Source: Flavobacteriaceae bacterium
Lineage (GTDB): Bacteria; Bacteroidota; Bacteroidia; Flavobacteriales; Flavobacteriaceae
Assembly (NCBI GenBank): GCA_947457255.1
Contig: CANGUZ010000006.1
Location: forward strand, 1-59,503
Reading direction: 5' to 3'
Length of the DNA: 59,503 nucleotides
Shown here: positions 36,260 to 46,082 of the stretch, one piece after another
Layout of the letters: every line of letters starts with the position of its first letter
Numbering within the stretch: position 1 is the first letter of the stretch
The notes under the pieces: model-generated
Told to the model about the DNA's origin: nothing
The model's input: only the letters and a program-made list of their open reading frames with translations
Databases searched by the model: none
Position numbers and translations under genes: made by a program

Positions 36260-39200
36260 TTAAAAATTAATGTTTAAACCTAACATATAGGTTCTAGGGA
36301 TTGGGTAAAAACCATCATCGATACCACCACCAATAGGTCTTCCGTTAGATGCTCCCGGATCATAACCTTTATATTTAGTAAAGGTGTATAAGTTATTTGC
36401 CGCTACATATAATCTTAATTTAGAAATACCCGCCTTCTGAGTCATTTCTGGTTTTAAGCTATAGCCCAATTGAATGTTTTGAATTCTTACAAAAGAGGCA
36501 TCTTCTACAAAATAATCTGAAAATAATCTGTTGGTATTGGCACCTGTAGTTACTCTTGGTACTGAGTTGCTCGTTCCTTCACCCGTCCATCGGTCAAGAA
36601 CATAAGTCAATCGATTGGCATCGTCGGCGATACTTTCATAATTACGAACCATATCATTGCCTACAGAGGCAAAAGTGTACATTGAAAAATCGAGACCTTT
36701 ATAATTCAACTGTACATTAAACCCCATTGTGGCTTCTGGAATTGGATCGCCAATATCGGTTCTGTCGTCAGCTAGTGTAATGTTACCATCCCCATTTTGA
36801 TCCACATATCGAATATCTCCAGCTTGTGCAGCAACTCCATTTTGAAAAGGTTGAGCGTCAATATCTGCTTGATTTTGATACAATCCATTAGTTTGTAGAC
36901 CATAAAAATAACCCATTGCGTGACCTACTTGCATTCTTGATGGGGCTAGTTGACCGATTCCAAATGCACCTCCTTCAACAAAGTCGGCACCATTTATACG
37001 AGTCACATTATTTTTTAACAAAGTTACATTGTATCCTAGGTTCAGACTGAAATTTTCTGAAAATTGATTTTTGTAATTAATCGCAAACTCTACACCTTCA
37101 TTTCGTACTTCACCCGCATTGATGGTTGGATTAGAACCTCCCGGTGCTGCTCCTCCAAAAATTCCAGAAACAGGGATTCTTGCAATAAGCAAATCCTCTC
37201 TAGTATCAATAAAATAGTCAGCAACAATATTAATCTTGTTATTGAATAAATTCATATCTAAACCAATATCTATTTTTCTGCCTTGTTCCCATTTTAAATT
37301 TGGATTCGGGATTTGTCCTATCGCTCTACCATTGGTAATCAGACCGTCAAAAACATATTCTGCTTCACCATTTAATTGAGAAATGTATCCATTATTAGGA
37401 ATAGCATCGTTTCCAACTAGTCCATAACTCCCTCTCAATTTCATAAAATTGATAATTTTTGATTCTCCAAAAAAACTTTCATCAGAAATTAACCACCCTG
37501 CAGTAACCGATGGGAAAAAACCTACTTTGTTACCAGGTCCAAATTTAGTAGAGGAATCGCGACGGTACATACCTGATAGTAGGTATTTTCCTTTGAAATC
37601 ATATTGAATTCTGGTAAAGTAAGACAATCTTCTTTCATCATAAATATAAGAACTTGAAGGGTTTGAACCCACAGGCGGTATGCCTCTAGCTAAACCAATA
37701 TCTGCAAAGTCCCACGAGTTATTGGGTACATCAAAGCCTGCTCCACCTAAACCATTACCATATTCCTTAAAAATGGTATTACCAACCATAGCGGTTATTT
37801 TATGATTATCAGCTATGGTTTTTGTATACGTTCCAAAAATATCAAAAGAATAATTATTATCATTAACCGCATTTTGATTCACAGAGCTTCTCGGGGTATT
37901 AAATACTTTTCCACTGCCATATTCTACAATTGGAAAAAATGATTTACTTTCACTGTTTGCTGATTTAAATCCTAAATTACTTGTAATCACAAAATCTTTG
38001 AATAGTTTATAATCCAGACCAAAGTTTCCACTTATTTGTTTGAAATTGTAATCATTATAGGTATTGTGTATCTGTGCTAATGGGTTTATAATTTCGTTTC
38101 CTAAACTTCCGCCTGGAAATTGAGAAAAATTTCCAGCATTGTCATAAGGCGCAATAACAGAAGGTGAGTTAACTGCATTTAACAATACGGATGCATTTCC
38201 ATTTTCCAATAACGTTCTTCTATTGAAATAGGTGTAAATTACATTCGATCTTAATTTCAATTTTTCGGATACATCAGCATTCAAGGAAACTCTTGCTGTA
38301 TTTCTAAGAAAACCCGATTTATCTCCGCCAATAATTCCTTCTTGATCTAAATGAGAACCGCTCACAGCGTAGGTGATTTTATCTGATCCACCAGAAAAAG
38401 TCAAATCATGACTAATGATAGGTACATTTCTACCAAAAACTTCTTTTTGCCAATCGGTTCCTTGTCCTATACTAGAAGATAAGTTAGGATAAGGTAAAAC
38501 TTTTCCTCCGTTTGCATAACTTTCGTTCAATAAAGCAGCGTATTGAGTGGCATTTAAAGTAGATAATGTTTTTGATGTTTCTTGAAAACCAGCATAGGTG
38601 TTATAGGAAAGTTTTCCCTTAGAGTTCTTTTTACCTGTTCTAGTTGTTACCAAGATAACCCCATTGGCAGCAGCCGAACCATATATCGCAGCTTGAGCAT
38701 CTTTCAACACGGTTATGTTTTCGATATCATTCGGGTTTAATAAACCGAGTTCGCCAATGTAACCATCAATAATTGTTAATGGATCCGCATTTCCATTGGT
38801 TGCAATACCCCTAATACGAATGTCTAATTTGGCACCAGGAGAACCAGATGATGAAGTTACATTCACCCCAGAAACGGTACCTTGTAAGGCTTGCTCAATT
38901 CGAATTGGTTTTAAAATATCTAAAGCTTTGCTATCTACAACAGAGACAGCTCCTGTAACTTCTCTTTTTTTCTGAGAACCGTACCCTATTACAACCACTT
39001 CTTGTAAAGATTGCGTTTCTGGTTTAAGCTTAACATCTATTTGTGACCTTCCGCTTATGGCTTCCTGACTCTGAGTATAACCAACATAACTGATTAGTAA
39101 AGTTCCATTTGAATCAGCATTAATCTGATAATTACCGTCAAAATCAGAAACCGTCGAAGTAGTGGCTCCTTTCACTAAAATTGTTGCACCTGGTGTGGAC

Positions 39201-39310
39201 AATCCATTTTCGTCTAGCACCTTTCCTTTAATGGTAAGCGTTTGAGCTTGTCCGTAAATTGAAAATAAAAGTGCGAAAACATAAAAAATAAACATTTTTG
39301 TTTTTTTCAT
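36260..39310 (-). CDS. SusC-like TonB-dependent outer-membrane transporter
   Basis: Protein of 1016 residues that imports oligosaccharides through the outer membrane with energy from TonB. Signal peptide to about residue 23, a CarboxypepD_reg/beta-sandwich domain at 24-100 (GKVLDENGLSTPGATILVKG), the SusC-type plug at about 105-215 (QEVVVIGYGSQKKREVTGA, LNPNDIENITVLKDAQAAIY), and the 22-strand barrel to the C-terminal YMLGLNINF. The leader upstream holds a hairpin. It starts the SusCD part of the beta-glucan locus. Confidence 0.97.
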   Translation of the reverse strand: MKKTKMFIFYVFALLFSIYGQAQTLTIKGKVLDENGLSTPGATILVKGATTSTVSDFDGNYQINADSNGTLLISYVGYTQSQEAISGRSQIDVKLKPETQSLQEVVVIGYGSQKKREVTGAVSVVDSKALDILKPIRIEQALQGTVSGVNVTSSSGSPGAKLDIRIRGIATNGNADPLTIIDGYIGELGLLNPNDIENITVLKDAQAAIYGSAAANGVILVTTRTGKKNSKGKLSYNTYAGFQETSKTLSTLNATQYAALLNESYANGGKVLPYPNLSSSIGQGTDWQKEVFGRNVPIISHDLTFSGGSDKITYAVSGSHLDQEGIIGGDKSGFLRNTARVSLNADVSEKLKLRSNVIYTYFNRRTLLENGNASVLLNAVNSPSVIAPYDNAGNFSQFPGGSLGNEIINPLAQIHNTYNDYNFKQISGNFGLDYKLFKDFVITSNLGFKSANSESKSFFPIVEYGSGKVFNTPRSSVNQNAVNDNNYSFDIFGTYTKTIADNHKITAMVGNTIFKEYGNGLGGAGFDVPNNSWDFADIGLARGIPPVGSNPSSSYIYDERRLSYFTRIQYDFKGKYLLSGMYRRDSSTKFGPGNKVGFFPSVTAGWLISDESFFGESKIINFMKLRGSYGLVGNDAIPNNGYISQLNGEAEYVFDGLITNGRAIGQIPNPNLKWEQGRKIDIGLDMNLFNNKINIVADYFIDTREDLLIARIPVSGIFGGAAPGGSNPTINAGEVRNEGVEFAINYKNQFSENFSLNLGYNVTLLKNNVTRINGADFVEGGAFGIGQLAPSRMQVGHAMGYFYGLQTNGLYQNQADIDAQPFQNGVAAQAGDIRYVDQNGDGNITLADDRTDIGDPIPEATMGFNVQLNYKGLDFSMYTFASVGNDMVRNYESIADDANRLTYVLDRWTGEGTSNSVPRVTTGANTNRLFSDYFVEDASFVRIQNIQLGYSLKPEMTQKAGISKLRLYVAANNLYTFTKYKGYDPGASNGRPIGGGIDDGFYPIPRTYMLGLNINF

Positions 39311-39359
39311 TTTTCTAAAATTTTTGGTTAGTAATTAATAGTGGTTTTTGTATTAATAA

Positions 39360-39386
39360 ATATCTCTTTTTTTGAAAAGAAGATAT
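39360..39386 (-). promoter_or_regulatory. AT-rich hairpin in the susC leader
   Basis: ATATCTCTTTT (39360-39370) pairs with AAAAGAAGATAT (39375-39386) with one bulge, 50 bases before the susC ATG, in the 145-base space after the GH16 gene. It could be a weak terminator or a leader structure; nothing decides between them. Confidence 0.3.
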
Positions 39387-39455
39387 CGGTTTTAATAGAC
39401 ATCCATCAGATAAAATGTTTTTTTGCTCTTATAAAATTCAGTTTAAAGTTAGTTA

Positions 39456-41162
39456 TTACTTTTTTATAATTTTTATATTTTCTATTCCTTGAGAATTTTT
39501 CACTTTTAGAAAGTAAATTCCTGACTTAAAAGCACTCATGTCTAAATCATGAGAGGCTTTTACTATAGCTTCTAACTGTTTTTTTCCTAAAACATCCGTT
39601 ATTGAAATTTCGTTTTGATCGTCAGTTAACCTCAAGCTCAAAATGTTTTCTACAGGGTTCGGAAAATAGGATTGCTTTACCTTAGAAGCAGTTTCTACTC
39701 CTAACGAACAACTTTTACCAACTTCATAAGAAAAATATTTTGTTACTGATTGTCCGCCTGCAAAAGCAAACTTGACCCCATAACTAATGGTTGACCCAAT
39801 GGTTTGACCAGATAAAGTTGAGGTAAAAATATTTCCTGAAACATTTGCCATTTGCACTTCAGAGAATGGAGATTCTTTCCATAAAAAAGCAACAACACCA
39901 ATTTTATTAGTATCTAAAAGTTCGAAAGTAATCTTTACATCTGTTCCTATGGTTTCGAAAGCATATTTATAACCCGTTGTAAACGAACCTTGACCGGGTA
40001 ATGCCTGCTTGTCATTTCCTGTACATTCTAACTTTAAAGAAGTTTTTGCATTAAGTACAATTGGATTATTTACCGCTGCTTTTCCTGACAAATCGCTAGC
40101 AGTTACAGTAAAAGTATAATTGGTATTTTGAGATAAGTTAGGAATAACTACCGATTTTTGAACTCCAGCTGGACTATAAATGGTTTTTAAACCATTCCCA
40201 TAATCTATGGTGTAAACCATATTTCCTGAATCATCTGATGCATTTAAAAGTAATTCGACTGAAGAACCTGTAACTTGCCCTACTGTAGCTGTAAAATTCG
40301 TTGGTGCTTGAGTATCGGCAGCTGTATTTTGATATATTCTTACATAATCGATTATCATAGAAGCTTGAACAAAATTAGATGGAATTGCTCCTGCAAAACC
40401 ACCCATAGCGATGTTTAATAATATATATTGATCTTTATCAAATGGCCAAGTACTTGCATTTTTTACAGTTGGGTTGTAGGTATAATAAACAACATCATCT
40501 AAAAGAAATGAAATTTGATTGGGTGACCAGTTCATGGAATAAACATGGTAGTTTTGTGCTATATCAGAAGCCTGAATTCCGCCTTTGTTCACGGTATTCC
40601 CATTAGATGATGGTGTATGAATGGCAGCACCAATATAGTTTTTAGGCTTGTCAGGAAAAATGCCATGTTCCATGATATCTAGTTCACCACAAGCAGGCCA
40701 ACTGGTTGTTCCGAAATTTGAATCGAAAAATCCTCCGTCCTCATTTACATTTTTCCCTAATAACCATAAAGCAGGCCATGTTCCTGCATCATTTGGTGCT
40801 TTGGCTCTAATATCTACTCGACCGTAGGTAAAAGCAAACTTAGAGTTTAATCGAGCAGATGTATATTGTTTAGTTACGTTCTGATCTCTAAAATTCTCCT
40901 TTATTGCAACGATATTTAAATTTCCTGCTTCTACAAATGAATTGCTTAAACGATTGGTATAGTGTTGTACCTCGTTATTAAACCAGCTTCCGCCTGCAGG
41001 TATTTGCGTTTGATGAAACCAATTGTTAGCATTGACGGCTCCGTTGTTATCAAATTCATCAGACCAAACAAGGTCTTTATAAACGATATCTACTTGTGCA
41101 AAACTGAATTGTACTATTAATATAAATGCAAATAATAATTGTAATGTAGTCTTTTTTTTCAT
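39456..41162 (-). CDS. GH16 laminarinase secreted by type IX system
   Basis: Protein of 568 residues with a signal peptide (MKKKTTLQLLFAFILIVQFSFAQ) and no lipobox. GH16 catalytic domain at about 25-277, with GELDIMEH giving Glu160, Asp162 and Glu165 (ExDxxE). A fibronectin-III-like domain lies at about 285-372 (APTNFTATVGQVTGSSVEL). A beta-sandwich of CBM type lies at about 378-480. The last 75 residues are a Por/type-A sorting domain (SYFPNPVENILSLRL, SGIYFLKVKNSQG, ending KIIKK), the mark of type IX secretion. It is probably released or surface-attached endo-beta-1,3-glucanase. It lies between the GH17 and susC. Confidence 0.93.
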   Translation of the reverse strand: MKKKTTLQLLFAFILIVQFSFAQVDIVYKDLVWSDEFDNNGAVNANNWFHQTQIPAGGSWFNNEVQHYTNRLSNSFVEAGNLNIVAIKENFRDQNVTKQYTSARLNSKFAFTYGRVDIRAKAPNDAGTWPALWLLGKNVNEDGGFFDSNFGTTSWPACGELDIMEHGIFPDKPKNYIGAAIHTPSSNGNTVNKGGIQASDIAQNYHVYSMNWSPNQISFLLDDVVYYTYNPTVKNASTWPFDKDQYILLNIAMGGFAGAIPSNFVQASMIIDYVRIYQNTAADTQAPTNFTATVGQVTGSSVELLLNASDDSGNMVYTIDYGNGLKTIYSPAGVQKSVVIPNLSQNTNYTFTVTASDLSGKAAVNNPIVLNAKTSLKLECTGNDKQALPGQGSFTTGYKYAFETIGTDVKITFELLDTNKIGVVAFLWKESPFSEVQMANVSGNIFTSTLSGQTIGSTISYGVKFAFAGGQSVTKYFSYEVGKSCSLGVETASKVKQSYFPNPVENILSLRLTDDQNEISITDVLGKKQLEAIVKASHDLDMSAFKSGIYFLKVKNSQGIENIKIIKK

Positions 41163-41225
41163 GATTTTTTTTGGTTCATTCTGTATTTCAAATGAACATG
41201 ATTAGTATTGATTTAGTTATTTTTA

Positions 41226-42152
41226 TTAGTATTTTAATTTTTCATTTTTATCCCAAATACCCCAGTAGGCTCCTACCTCACCTTCGGCTCCAACTTTCCA
41301 TGATTCGTCAAAAGAAGAAAAGTAAAAAATATCAATATTTTCTTTTTGAGACCAGAGTTGCGTATTTATAAAATATTTTATGGCATTTTCTGTAGATGGA
41401 TGAGAGCCTTTAAAACTTTCGCCTTTACTTGGCCATCCTGTTTCAGTAATAATTACTTTTTTTCCATTGCCAGCATGCAACGCCTGATGGTACATTTGAT
41501 TCATGTGTCCTAATGAATATTCGAGATCACAGCCTTCCCAATACGGATAGCAATTGGTTAAAATAAGGTCACAAGCTGCTGTTATTCTTGGTTTTATAGA
41601 AAACTCGTAATACGCATCTACATAACCTACAGGAATAGAATCAGGAATAGTAGCTTTTACTCTACTAATAAATTCTAAAAGTTCATCTTCAGATAAATCT
41701 TTGCGATACATGACTTCATTTCCCACTGCAGCAATATCAACAAAACCTTCGTTAGCCAATTTTACAAGTCCTTCAATTTCTCTTTCATTAATTTCTGGAT
41801 CATCACCCAACCATGCCCCTACTAATGTTTTAATACCATATTCTCTTGCAATTACTGGAATAAATTCATTTCCCTCGGTACATGAAAACGAGCGCACCCA
41901 TTTGGTATATGGAGCAATGATTTTCATTCTGCGGCGCACTTGTTCCTCGGTTATAATGTCTCCTGGCTTTTGTCCGTCTTCATAAAGGCTAAAACAAAGC
42001 CCATGCATTCCTGAATTTAACACTTGATTAAAAAGTTCAATTAATTGTTCAGGAGATTGACTTGAATAATCAATACCTTTAAAAAAATCAACTTGTTTAG
42101 TTTCATCGAAATTAATTTGATAAAGTGAATCTTCTTTTCTTCTAAATGACAT
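41226..42152 (-). CDS. Cytoplasmic GH17 glycoside hydrolase
   Basis: GH17 protein of 308 residues without signal peptide or lipobox, so probably cytoplasmic. The acid/base is Glu146 in VGNEVMYR and the nucleophile Glu237 in ITETGWPS; FYFSSFDESWKVGAEGEVG is the typical end. GH17 enzymes hydrolyse or transglycosylate beta-1,3-glucans. It is a clear paralogue of the GH17 domain fused to the transporter just upstream (same spacing of 91 residues between the two Glu). Its ATG overlaps the upstream stop by 11 bases, suggesting translational coupling. Confidence 0.93.
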   Translation of the reverse strand: MSFRRKEDSLYQINFDETKQVDFFKGIDYSSQSPEQLIELFNQVLNSGMHGLCFSLYEDGQKPGDIITEEQVRRRMKIIAPYTKWVRSFSCTEGNEFIPVIAREYGIKTLVGAWLGDDPEINEREIEGLVKLANEGFVDIAAVGNEVMYRKDLSEDELLEFISRVKATIPDSIPVGYVDAYYEFSIKPRITAACDLILTNCYPYWEGCDLEYSLGHMNQMYHQALHAGNGKKVIITETGWPSKGESFKGSHPSTENAIKYFINTQLWSQKENIDIFYFSSFDESWKVGAEGEVGAYWGIWDKNEKLKY

Positions 42153-44523
42153 TTGTTCTTAATTTAGTATCAAACTTTAATTTTTCATTTTTATCCCAAA
42201 TTCCCCAGGCTGTTCCTACTTCTCCCTCTTGATTTACTTTCCAAGATTCATCAAATGATGAAAAATAGAAAAGTTCAATATTTTTATCGTTAGCCCATTC
42301 TTGAACAGCAATAAAATATTTCATTGCATTTACATTGGATGGTTTTGCGGCTTCAACAGGTCCTCCAGTACTTGGCCATCCTGTTTCTGTAATGATTACT
42401 TTTTTTCCTTTGGAAACACGCTGAGTTAATTCTATCATTTCATCTAAATATGAGATTGCATATTGATTGTCTGCGCCTTCCCAGAATGGATAACAGTTGG
42501 CTAAAACAACATCACAAGCCTCAACTAAAGCAGGTCGATCAAGGAACTGATAATAGGCATCTACATATCCAACAGGAATAGAGATAGGTATCGTTTGTCG
42601 TACTCTTTTGATATATTGTAATAACTCTTGCTCTGCAATTTCTCCTCGATGCAACACTTCATTACCTATAGCAGCAATATCCACTAAACCAGCATTTGCT
42701 AATGATATTAGGGAATTTATTTCTCTTTCATTGCGTTCTTTATCTTCACTAATCCATGCTCCAACAACAGTCTTTAATCCTTTTTGATGCGCCATTTCTG
42801 GAATGAGTTCGTTACCTTCAGAACAAGAAAAAGTTCTAATCCATTGCGTATAAGGGTTAATGATATCAAGTCTTTTATTTATTTGACTTTCTGATAGAAT
42901 ATCACCTGCTTTTTGACCTTCGACATAAGGACTAAAACACAAACCATGTAAACCACTATTTAAGATTTCGGAAAAGAGTGTTCTAATTTCAGTTTCGCTT
43001 TTTGAGCTTAAATCTCTACCTGTAACCGAATCTATAGCACTTCCGTTTTTACCTAGAGAAAGTAATTTACCTGAAAGATATGCTGAAGATTGTTTTTTGC
43101 CTTGACCTTTTCTATCGTCTAATTCTTTTTTTATTGCTCTTGCTTTTTCTTCTGTTAAGTCATAATTCCACATCACCCACATGGCAACCAAAGTTCCTAA
43201 AATAGGCACTCCAGAAAAGAAAAGTCTTAGGCCTGTAACCGCTCCTTCTGGTTGTGTTGGAGCACCAGCTTTAAAAGCTACTACGGACATAATTACGCCT
43301 GTTAATAACCCTGCAATTGCAAATCCAAATTTTACCATCCACCAATATATGGCACCAAAAACACCTTCTCTTCTTTTACCTGATTCAAGCTCGTCCATAT
43401 CACAAACATCGGCTGTCATAGACATCATCAAGGTAAATAAACTACCAATTCCGAAGGAGAAGAAAGGTAAAGCAAATAAGAACATATATGGTTTTCCTGG
43501 AATGAAAAGAAACCATAACAATAGGTAACCAAAAATAGATATTCCTTGACAAATCAAAAATGCTTTCTTTTTTTCCATTTTTTTAGCTATCCAGGCCACT
43601 GTTGGAATTACTATAAATGTAGTTGCAAGAGCACCACCGCAACCAAAAAGCGTTGGCCATATTCCTGCTGCTGCTGTGTCACCATTAAACAAATAATAAA
43701 CAACAATAAAAAAGGTAAAACCTGCAACAGTATTAAAAGCATTAAAAATAAAGAAAGTAGCAATACATAGTTTTCTGAATGGTTTGTTAGCAAATGCTTC
43801 TTTGAAACTTATTAGAATTTCTTTTAAACTTCCACCAATAGTCCTAAAAGTTAATGGTTCTAAACTATCATCAAACTGTGTAGATTTACTTTTAATAAAA
43901 ATTGCAGGTACCATTGCCAATATCATAAAAATAACACCAACCCAAACCGCTAATGTTCTAGTAGCTGTATCAGCGTTAGGAAACCAAGAAGGATCATACA
44001 TTATTACCCAGAACCAAGGAGCAATAACCCATGCCCACTGTCCTATCCATTGAGATATTGCCATGATACTAGTTCTTTCATGAAAATCATCACTCATTTC
44101 ATAACCCATTGCCACATAGGGAACACTAAAGATAGAAAGTCCAATATGGAATATAAGGGACCAGGTTAAGAAAAAAATAAAATTGTAAGTAACGCTATCT
44201 TCTCTATGCAACTGCCACATTATGATAAATGCAATACCCATAATAATGGATCCAATAAATACATATTGCCTTCTTCTTCCCCAAACTGATTTTGTATTAT
44301 CTGATACAAAACCCATAATTGGATCAAAAAAAGCATCAACAATTCTTGGTACAAAAAACAAGACGCCCCACATCCATGATGGCATTCCTAAATTTTCTAC
44401 TAAAACTACCATAAATATACCAAGTGCTGCCGGAAACATTTGATTGGCTAACATTCCTAGTCCAAAGGCTATCTTTTGCCCCATGGGAACTTTTGCAATT
44501 GAGTTTGAATTTTGATTTGACAT
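42142..44523 (-). CDS. MFS sugar symporter fused to a C-terminal GH17 domain
   Basis: Protein of 793 residues. Residues 1-455 are a twelve-helix GPH-type (MelB-like) symporter: DPIMGFVSDNTKSVWGRRRQ after helix 2 and DMDELESGKRREGVFGA between helices 10 and 11 are the family loop motifs. A charged linker (about 456-497, DDRKGQGKKQSS) leads to a complete GH17 domain at about 500-790, with acid/base Glu622 in IGNEVLHR and nucleophile Glu713 in ITETGWPST. The GH17 would face the cytoplasm if the transporter has its usual topology. There is no stop or frameshift between the two parts. It is probably a laminari-oligosaccharide importer that cuts cargo on entry. Confidence 0.92.
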   Translation of the reverse strand: MSNQNSNSIAKVPMGQKIAFGLGMLANQMFPAALGIFMVVLVENLGMPSWMWGVLFFVPRIVDAFFDPIMGFVSDNTKSVWGRRRQYVFIGSIIMGIAFIIMWQLHREDSVTYNFIFFLTWSLIFHIGLSIFSVPYVAMGYEMSDDFHERTSIMAISQWIGQWAWVIAPWFWVIMYDPSWFPNADTATRTLAVWVGVIFMILAMVPAIFIKSKSTQFDDSLEPLTFRTIGGSLKEILISFKEAFANKPFRKLCIATFFIFNAFNTVAGFTFFIVVYYLFNGDTAAAGIWPTLFGCGGALATTFIVIPTVAWIAKKMEKKKAFLICQGISIFGYLLLWFLFIPGKPYMFLFALPFFSFGIGSLFTLMMSMTADVCDMDELESGKRREGVFGAIYWWMVKFGFAIAGLLTGVIMSVVAFKAGAPTQPEGAVTGLRLFFSGVPILGTLVAMWVMWNYDLTEEKARAIKKELDDRKGQGKKQSSAYLSGKLLSLGKNGSAIDSVTGRDLSSKSETEIRTLFSEILNSGLHGLCFSPYVEGQKAGDILSESQINKRLDIINPYTQWIRTFSCSEGNELIPEMAHQKGLKTVVGAWISEDKERNEREINSLISLANAGLVDIAAIGNEVLHRGEIAEQELLQYIKRVRQTIPISIPVGYVDAYYQFLDRPALVEACDVVLANCYPFWEGADNQYAISYLDEMIELTQRVSKGKKVIITETGWPSTGGPVEAAKPSNVNAMKYFIAVQEWANDKNIELFYFSSFDESWKVNQEGEVGTAWGIWDKNEKLKFDTKLRTNVI

Positions 44524-44570
44524 AATTATTGGTTATTTGATGGTTATTTTATTTGTGAAATTAAATTGGT

Positions 44571-46076
44571 TTACGGATTGATTATTATTGTTTGTAAAGC
44601 TTGCGCATTAATTGAAATACTTTTAGTTTTCTTATTTAATTGTAAAGAAATATTTTGTTTTTCTGCAGTTGGATTAAAAACTACAACTGCTATTGTACCA
44701 TCAGGATTTTTTACAGCTGTCGAAACAATCTCTTTGTGATTTATAGTACATCCAATTTTTACTGCGCCAGGCCTCATATATTTGCTAAAATGAGCCATGG
44801 TATAGTATAAAGGAGTAAAATAGACTTCATCTTTATTGACATCTACAATTACAGGAGCTACACACCAATTTTTAAACCAGTTTGGGCCTCCACCAGTATC
44901 TAAAACCATATTCCAATCGACCCAGCCATCGACCCAGTTGTTCAAACAACCAATGATGTCATTAGCATAACGATTTACTGGAGCATATTTTGGATGTAAA
45001 TATTTTTCTTTTTCACTAGCCCAATCCCAACCCCAATCGGTGGCTTCTTTTTTCCAATACCAGGCATCATCATTCCAATGCGGTATTTCAGAATCGACAC
45101 AAGCCTCCGTTTGAATTAAATATTTATTTGGAGCTTTTTTGTGAGCATATTGTAAATCATCAGGAAAAACTTCATAAGTGCTTTCATACCAATGAACTGC
45201 TAAACCATCATAATATTTAGACGTTTTTTCATCTTCATACATAACGTCAACCCATTCTTTTATTCCCGCTCTGTTTTGATCGTAGCCCAATATTTTTACA
45301 TCACCCCAACCTTCTTTTTCTAATTTTGGTCCAAGATGATTCTGAACAAAATCGGTCATTTCTTTTGGAGAAAACAGCGTGCTTTCCCAGTTATTTCCAT
45401 TGCCATGTGGCTCATTTATAACTGTTACACCCCATATATTGATACCTTCTTTTTTGTAAGCATTCAAATATTTAGAAAAGTATAAAGCAAACGAATCATT
45501 AAATTCGGGTAATAATTTTCCTCCTACATATTTTTTGTTGTCTTTCATCCAAGGTGGTGCAGTCCATGGAGAAGCAATAATATTAAACCCTTCTTTAGAA
45601 ATAGCTTTCGCTTCTAAAATCATTGGAATTAAATCTGATTTATCATCTTCAATAGTAAAATTTTCTAGCGATACATCATTTTCGACTTTAGCATAGGTGT
45701 AATTGCTTAACGAAAAATCACAGGAAGCAATATGTGTTCTTGTCAAAGAATAATTGGCACCTTGGTCGCTAAAATAGGCATCAAGTATTTTTTTACGATT
45801 AGCCGTACTCAATCGATTGAGTAAGGAGGCCGAAGCTTCGGTAAATGAGCCACCAAAACCAGTAATTGTTTGGAATTGCTCTTCAGGGTTTAGGTTTATT
45901 AACACTGGGTTTTCGTTTGTAGAAAAGGCAGTTATTTTTGTTAATGAATTACCTTGAGCTGAAGTTTCATAAACTGCAACATTTAAATCTTTGGCTACCT
46001 TACAACTATTCAATGTGAATGCCATAATAAAAATTATTATAAAAAATTTTAATCGAATTATAGTAAATTTTTTCAT
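44571..46076 (-). CDS. GH30-family lipoprotein (second copy)
   Basis: Lipoprotein of 501 residues (TLNSC, Cys25) with the GH30 barrel: ITGFGGSFTEASAS, ASPWTAPPWMKD, acid/base Glu222 in VINEPH, VHWYEST, nucleophile Glu324 in QTEACVD. Extra tryptophan-rich insert WYWKKEATDWGWDWASEKE lies after the nucleophile. It is probably a beta-1,6-glucanase or beta-glucosidase of subfamily 1 or 3 removing branches. It follows the GH17-like lipoprotein by six bases and differs clearly from the exported, non-lipid GH30 at 29423, so the two probably work in different places or on different ends. Confidence 0.92.
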   Translation of the reverse strand: MKKFTIIRLKFFIIIFIMAFTLNSCKVAKDLNVAVYETSAQGNSLTKITAFSTNENPVLINLNPEEQFQTITGFGGSFTEASASLLNRLSTANRKKILDAYFSDQGANYSLTRTHIASCDFSLSNYTYAKVENDVSLENFTIEDDKSDLIPMILEAKAISKEGFNIIASPWTAPPWMKDNKKYVGGKLLPEFNDSFALYFSKYLNAYKKEGINIWGVTVINEPHGNGNNWESTLFSPKEMTDFVQNHLGPKLEKEGWGDVKILGYDQNRAGIKEWVDVMYEDEKTSKYYDGLAVHWYESTYEVFPDDLQYAHKKAPNKYLIQTEACVDSEIPHWNDDAWYWKKEATDWGWDWASEKEKYLHPKYAPVNRYANDIIGCLNNWVDGWVDWNMVLDTGGGPNWFKNWCVAPVIVDVNKDEVYFTPLYYTMAHFSKYMRPGAVKIGCTINHKEIVSTAVKNPDGTIAVVVFNPTAEKQNISLQLNKKTKSISINAQALQTIIINP

Positions 46077-46082
46077 TTTGAA

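Noticed and set aside
43181..44443. Several + strand reading frames opposite the MFS-GH17 gene
   Set aside because: They mirror the transporter coding sequence and have unnatural composition; the - strand gene accounts for them.
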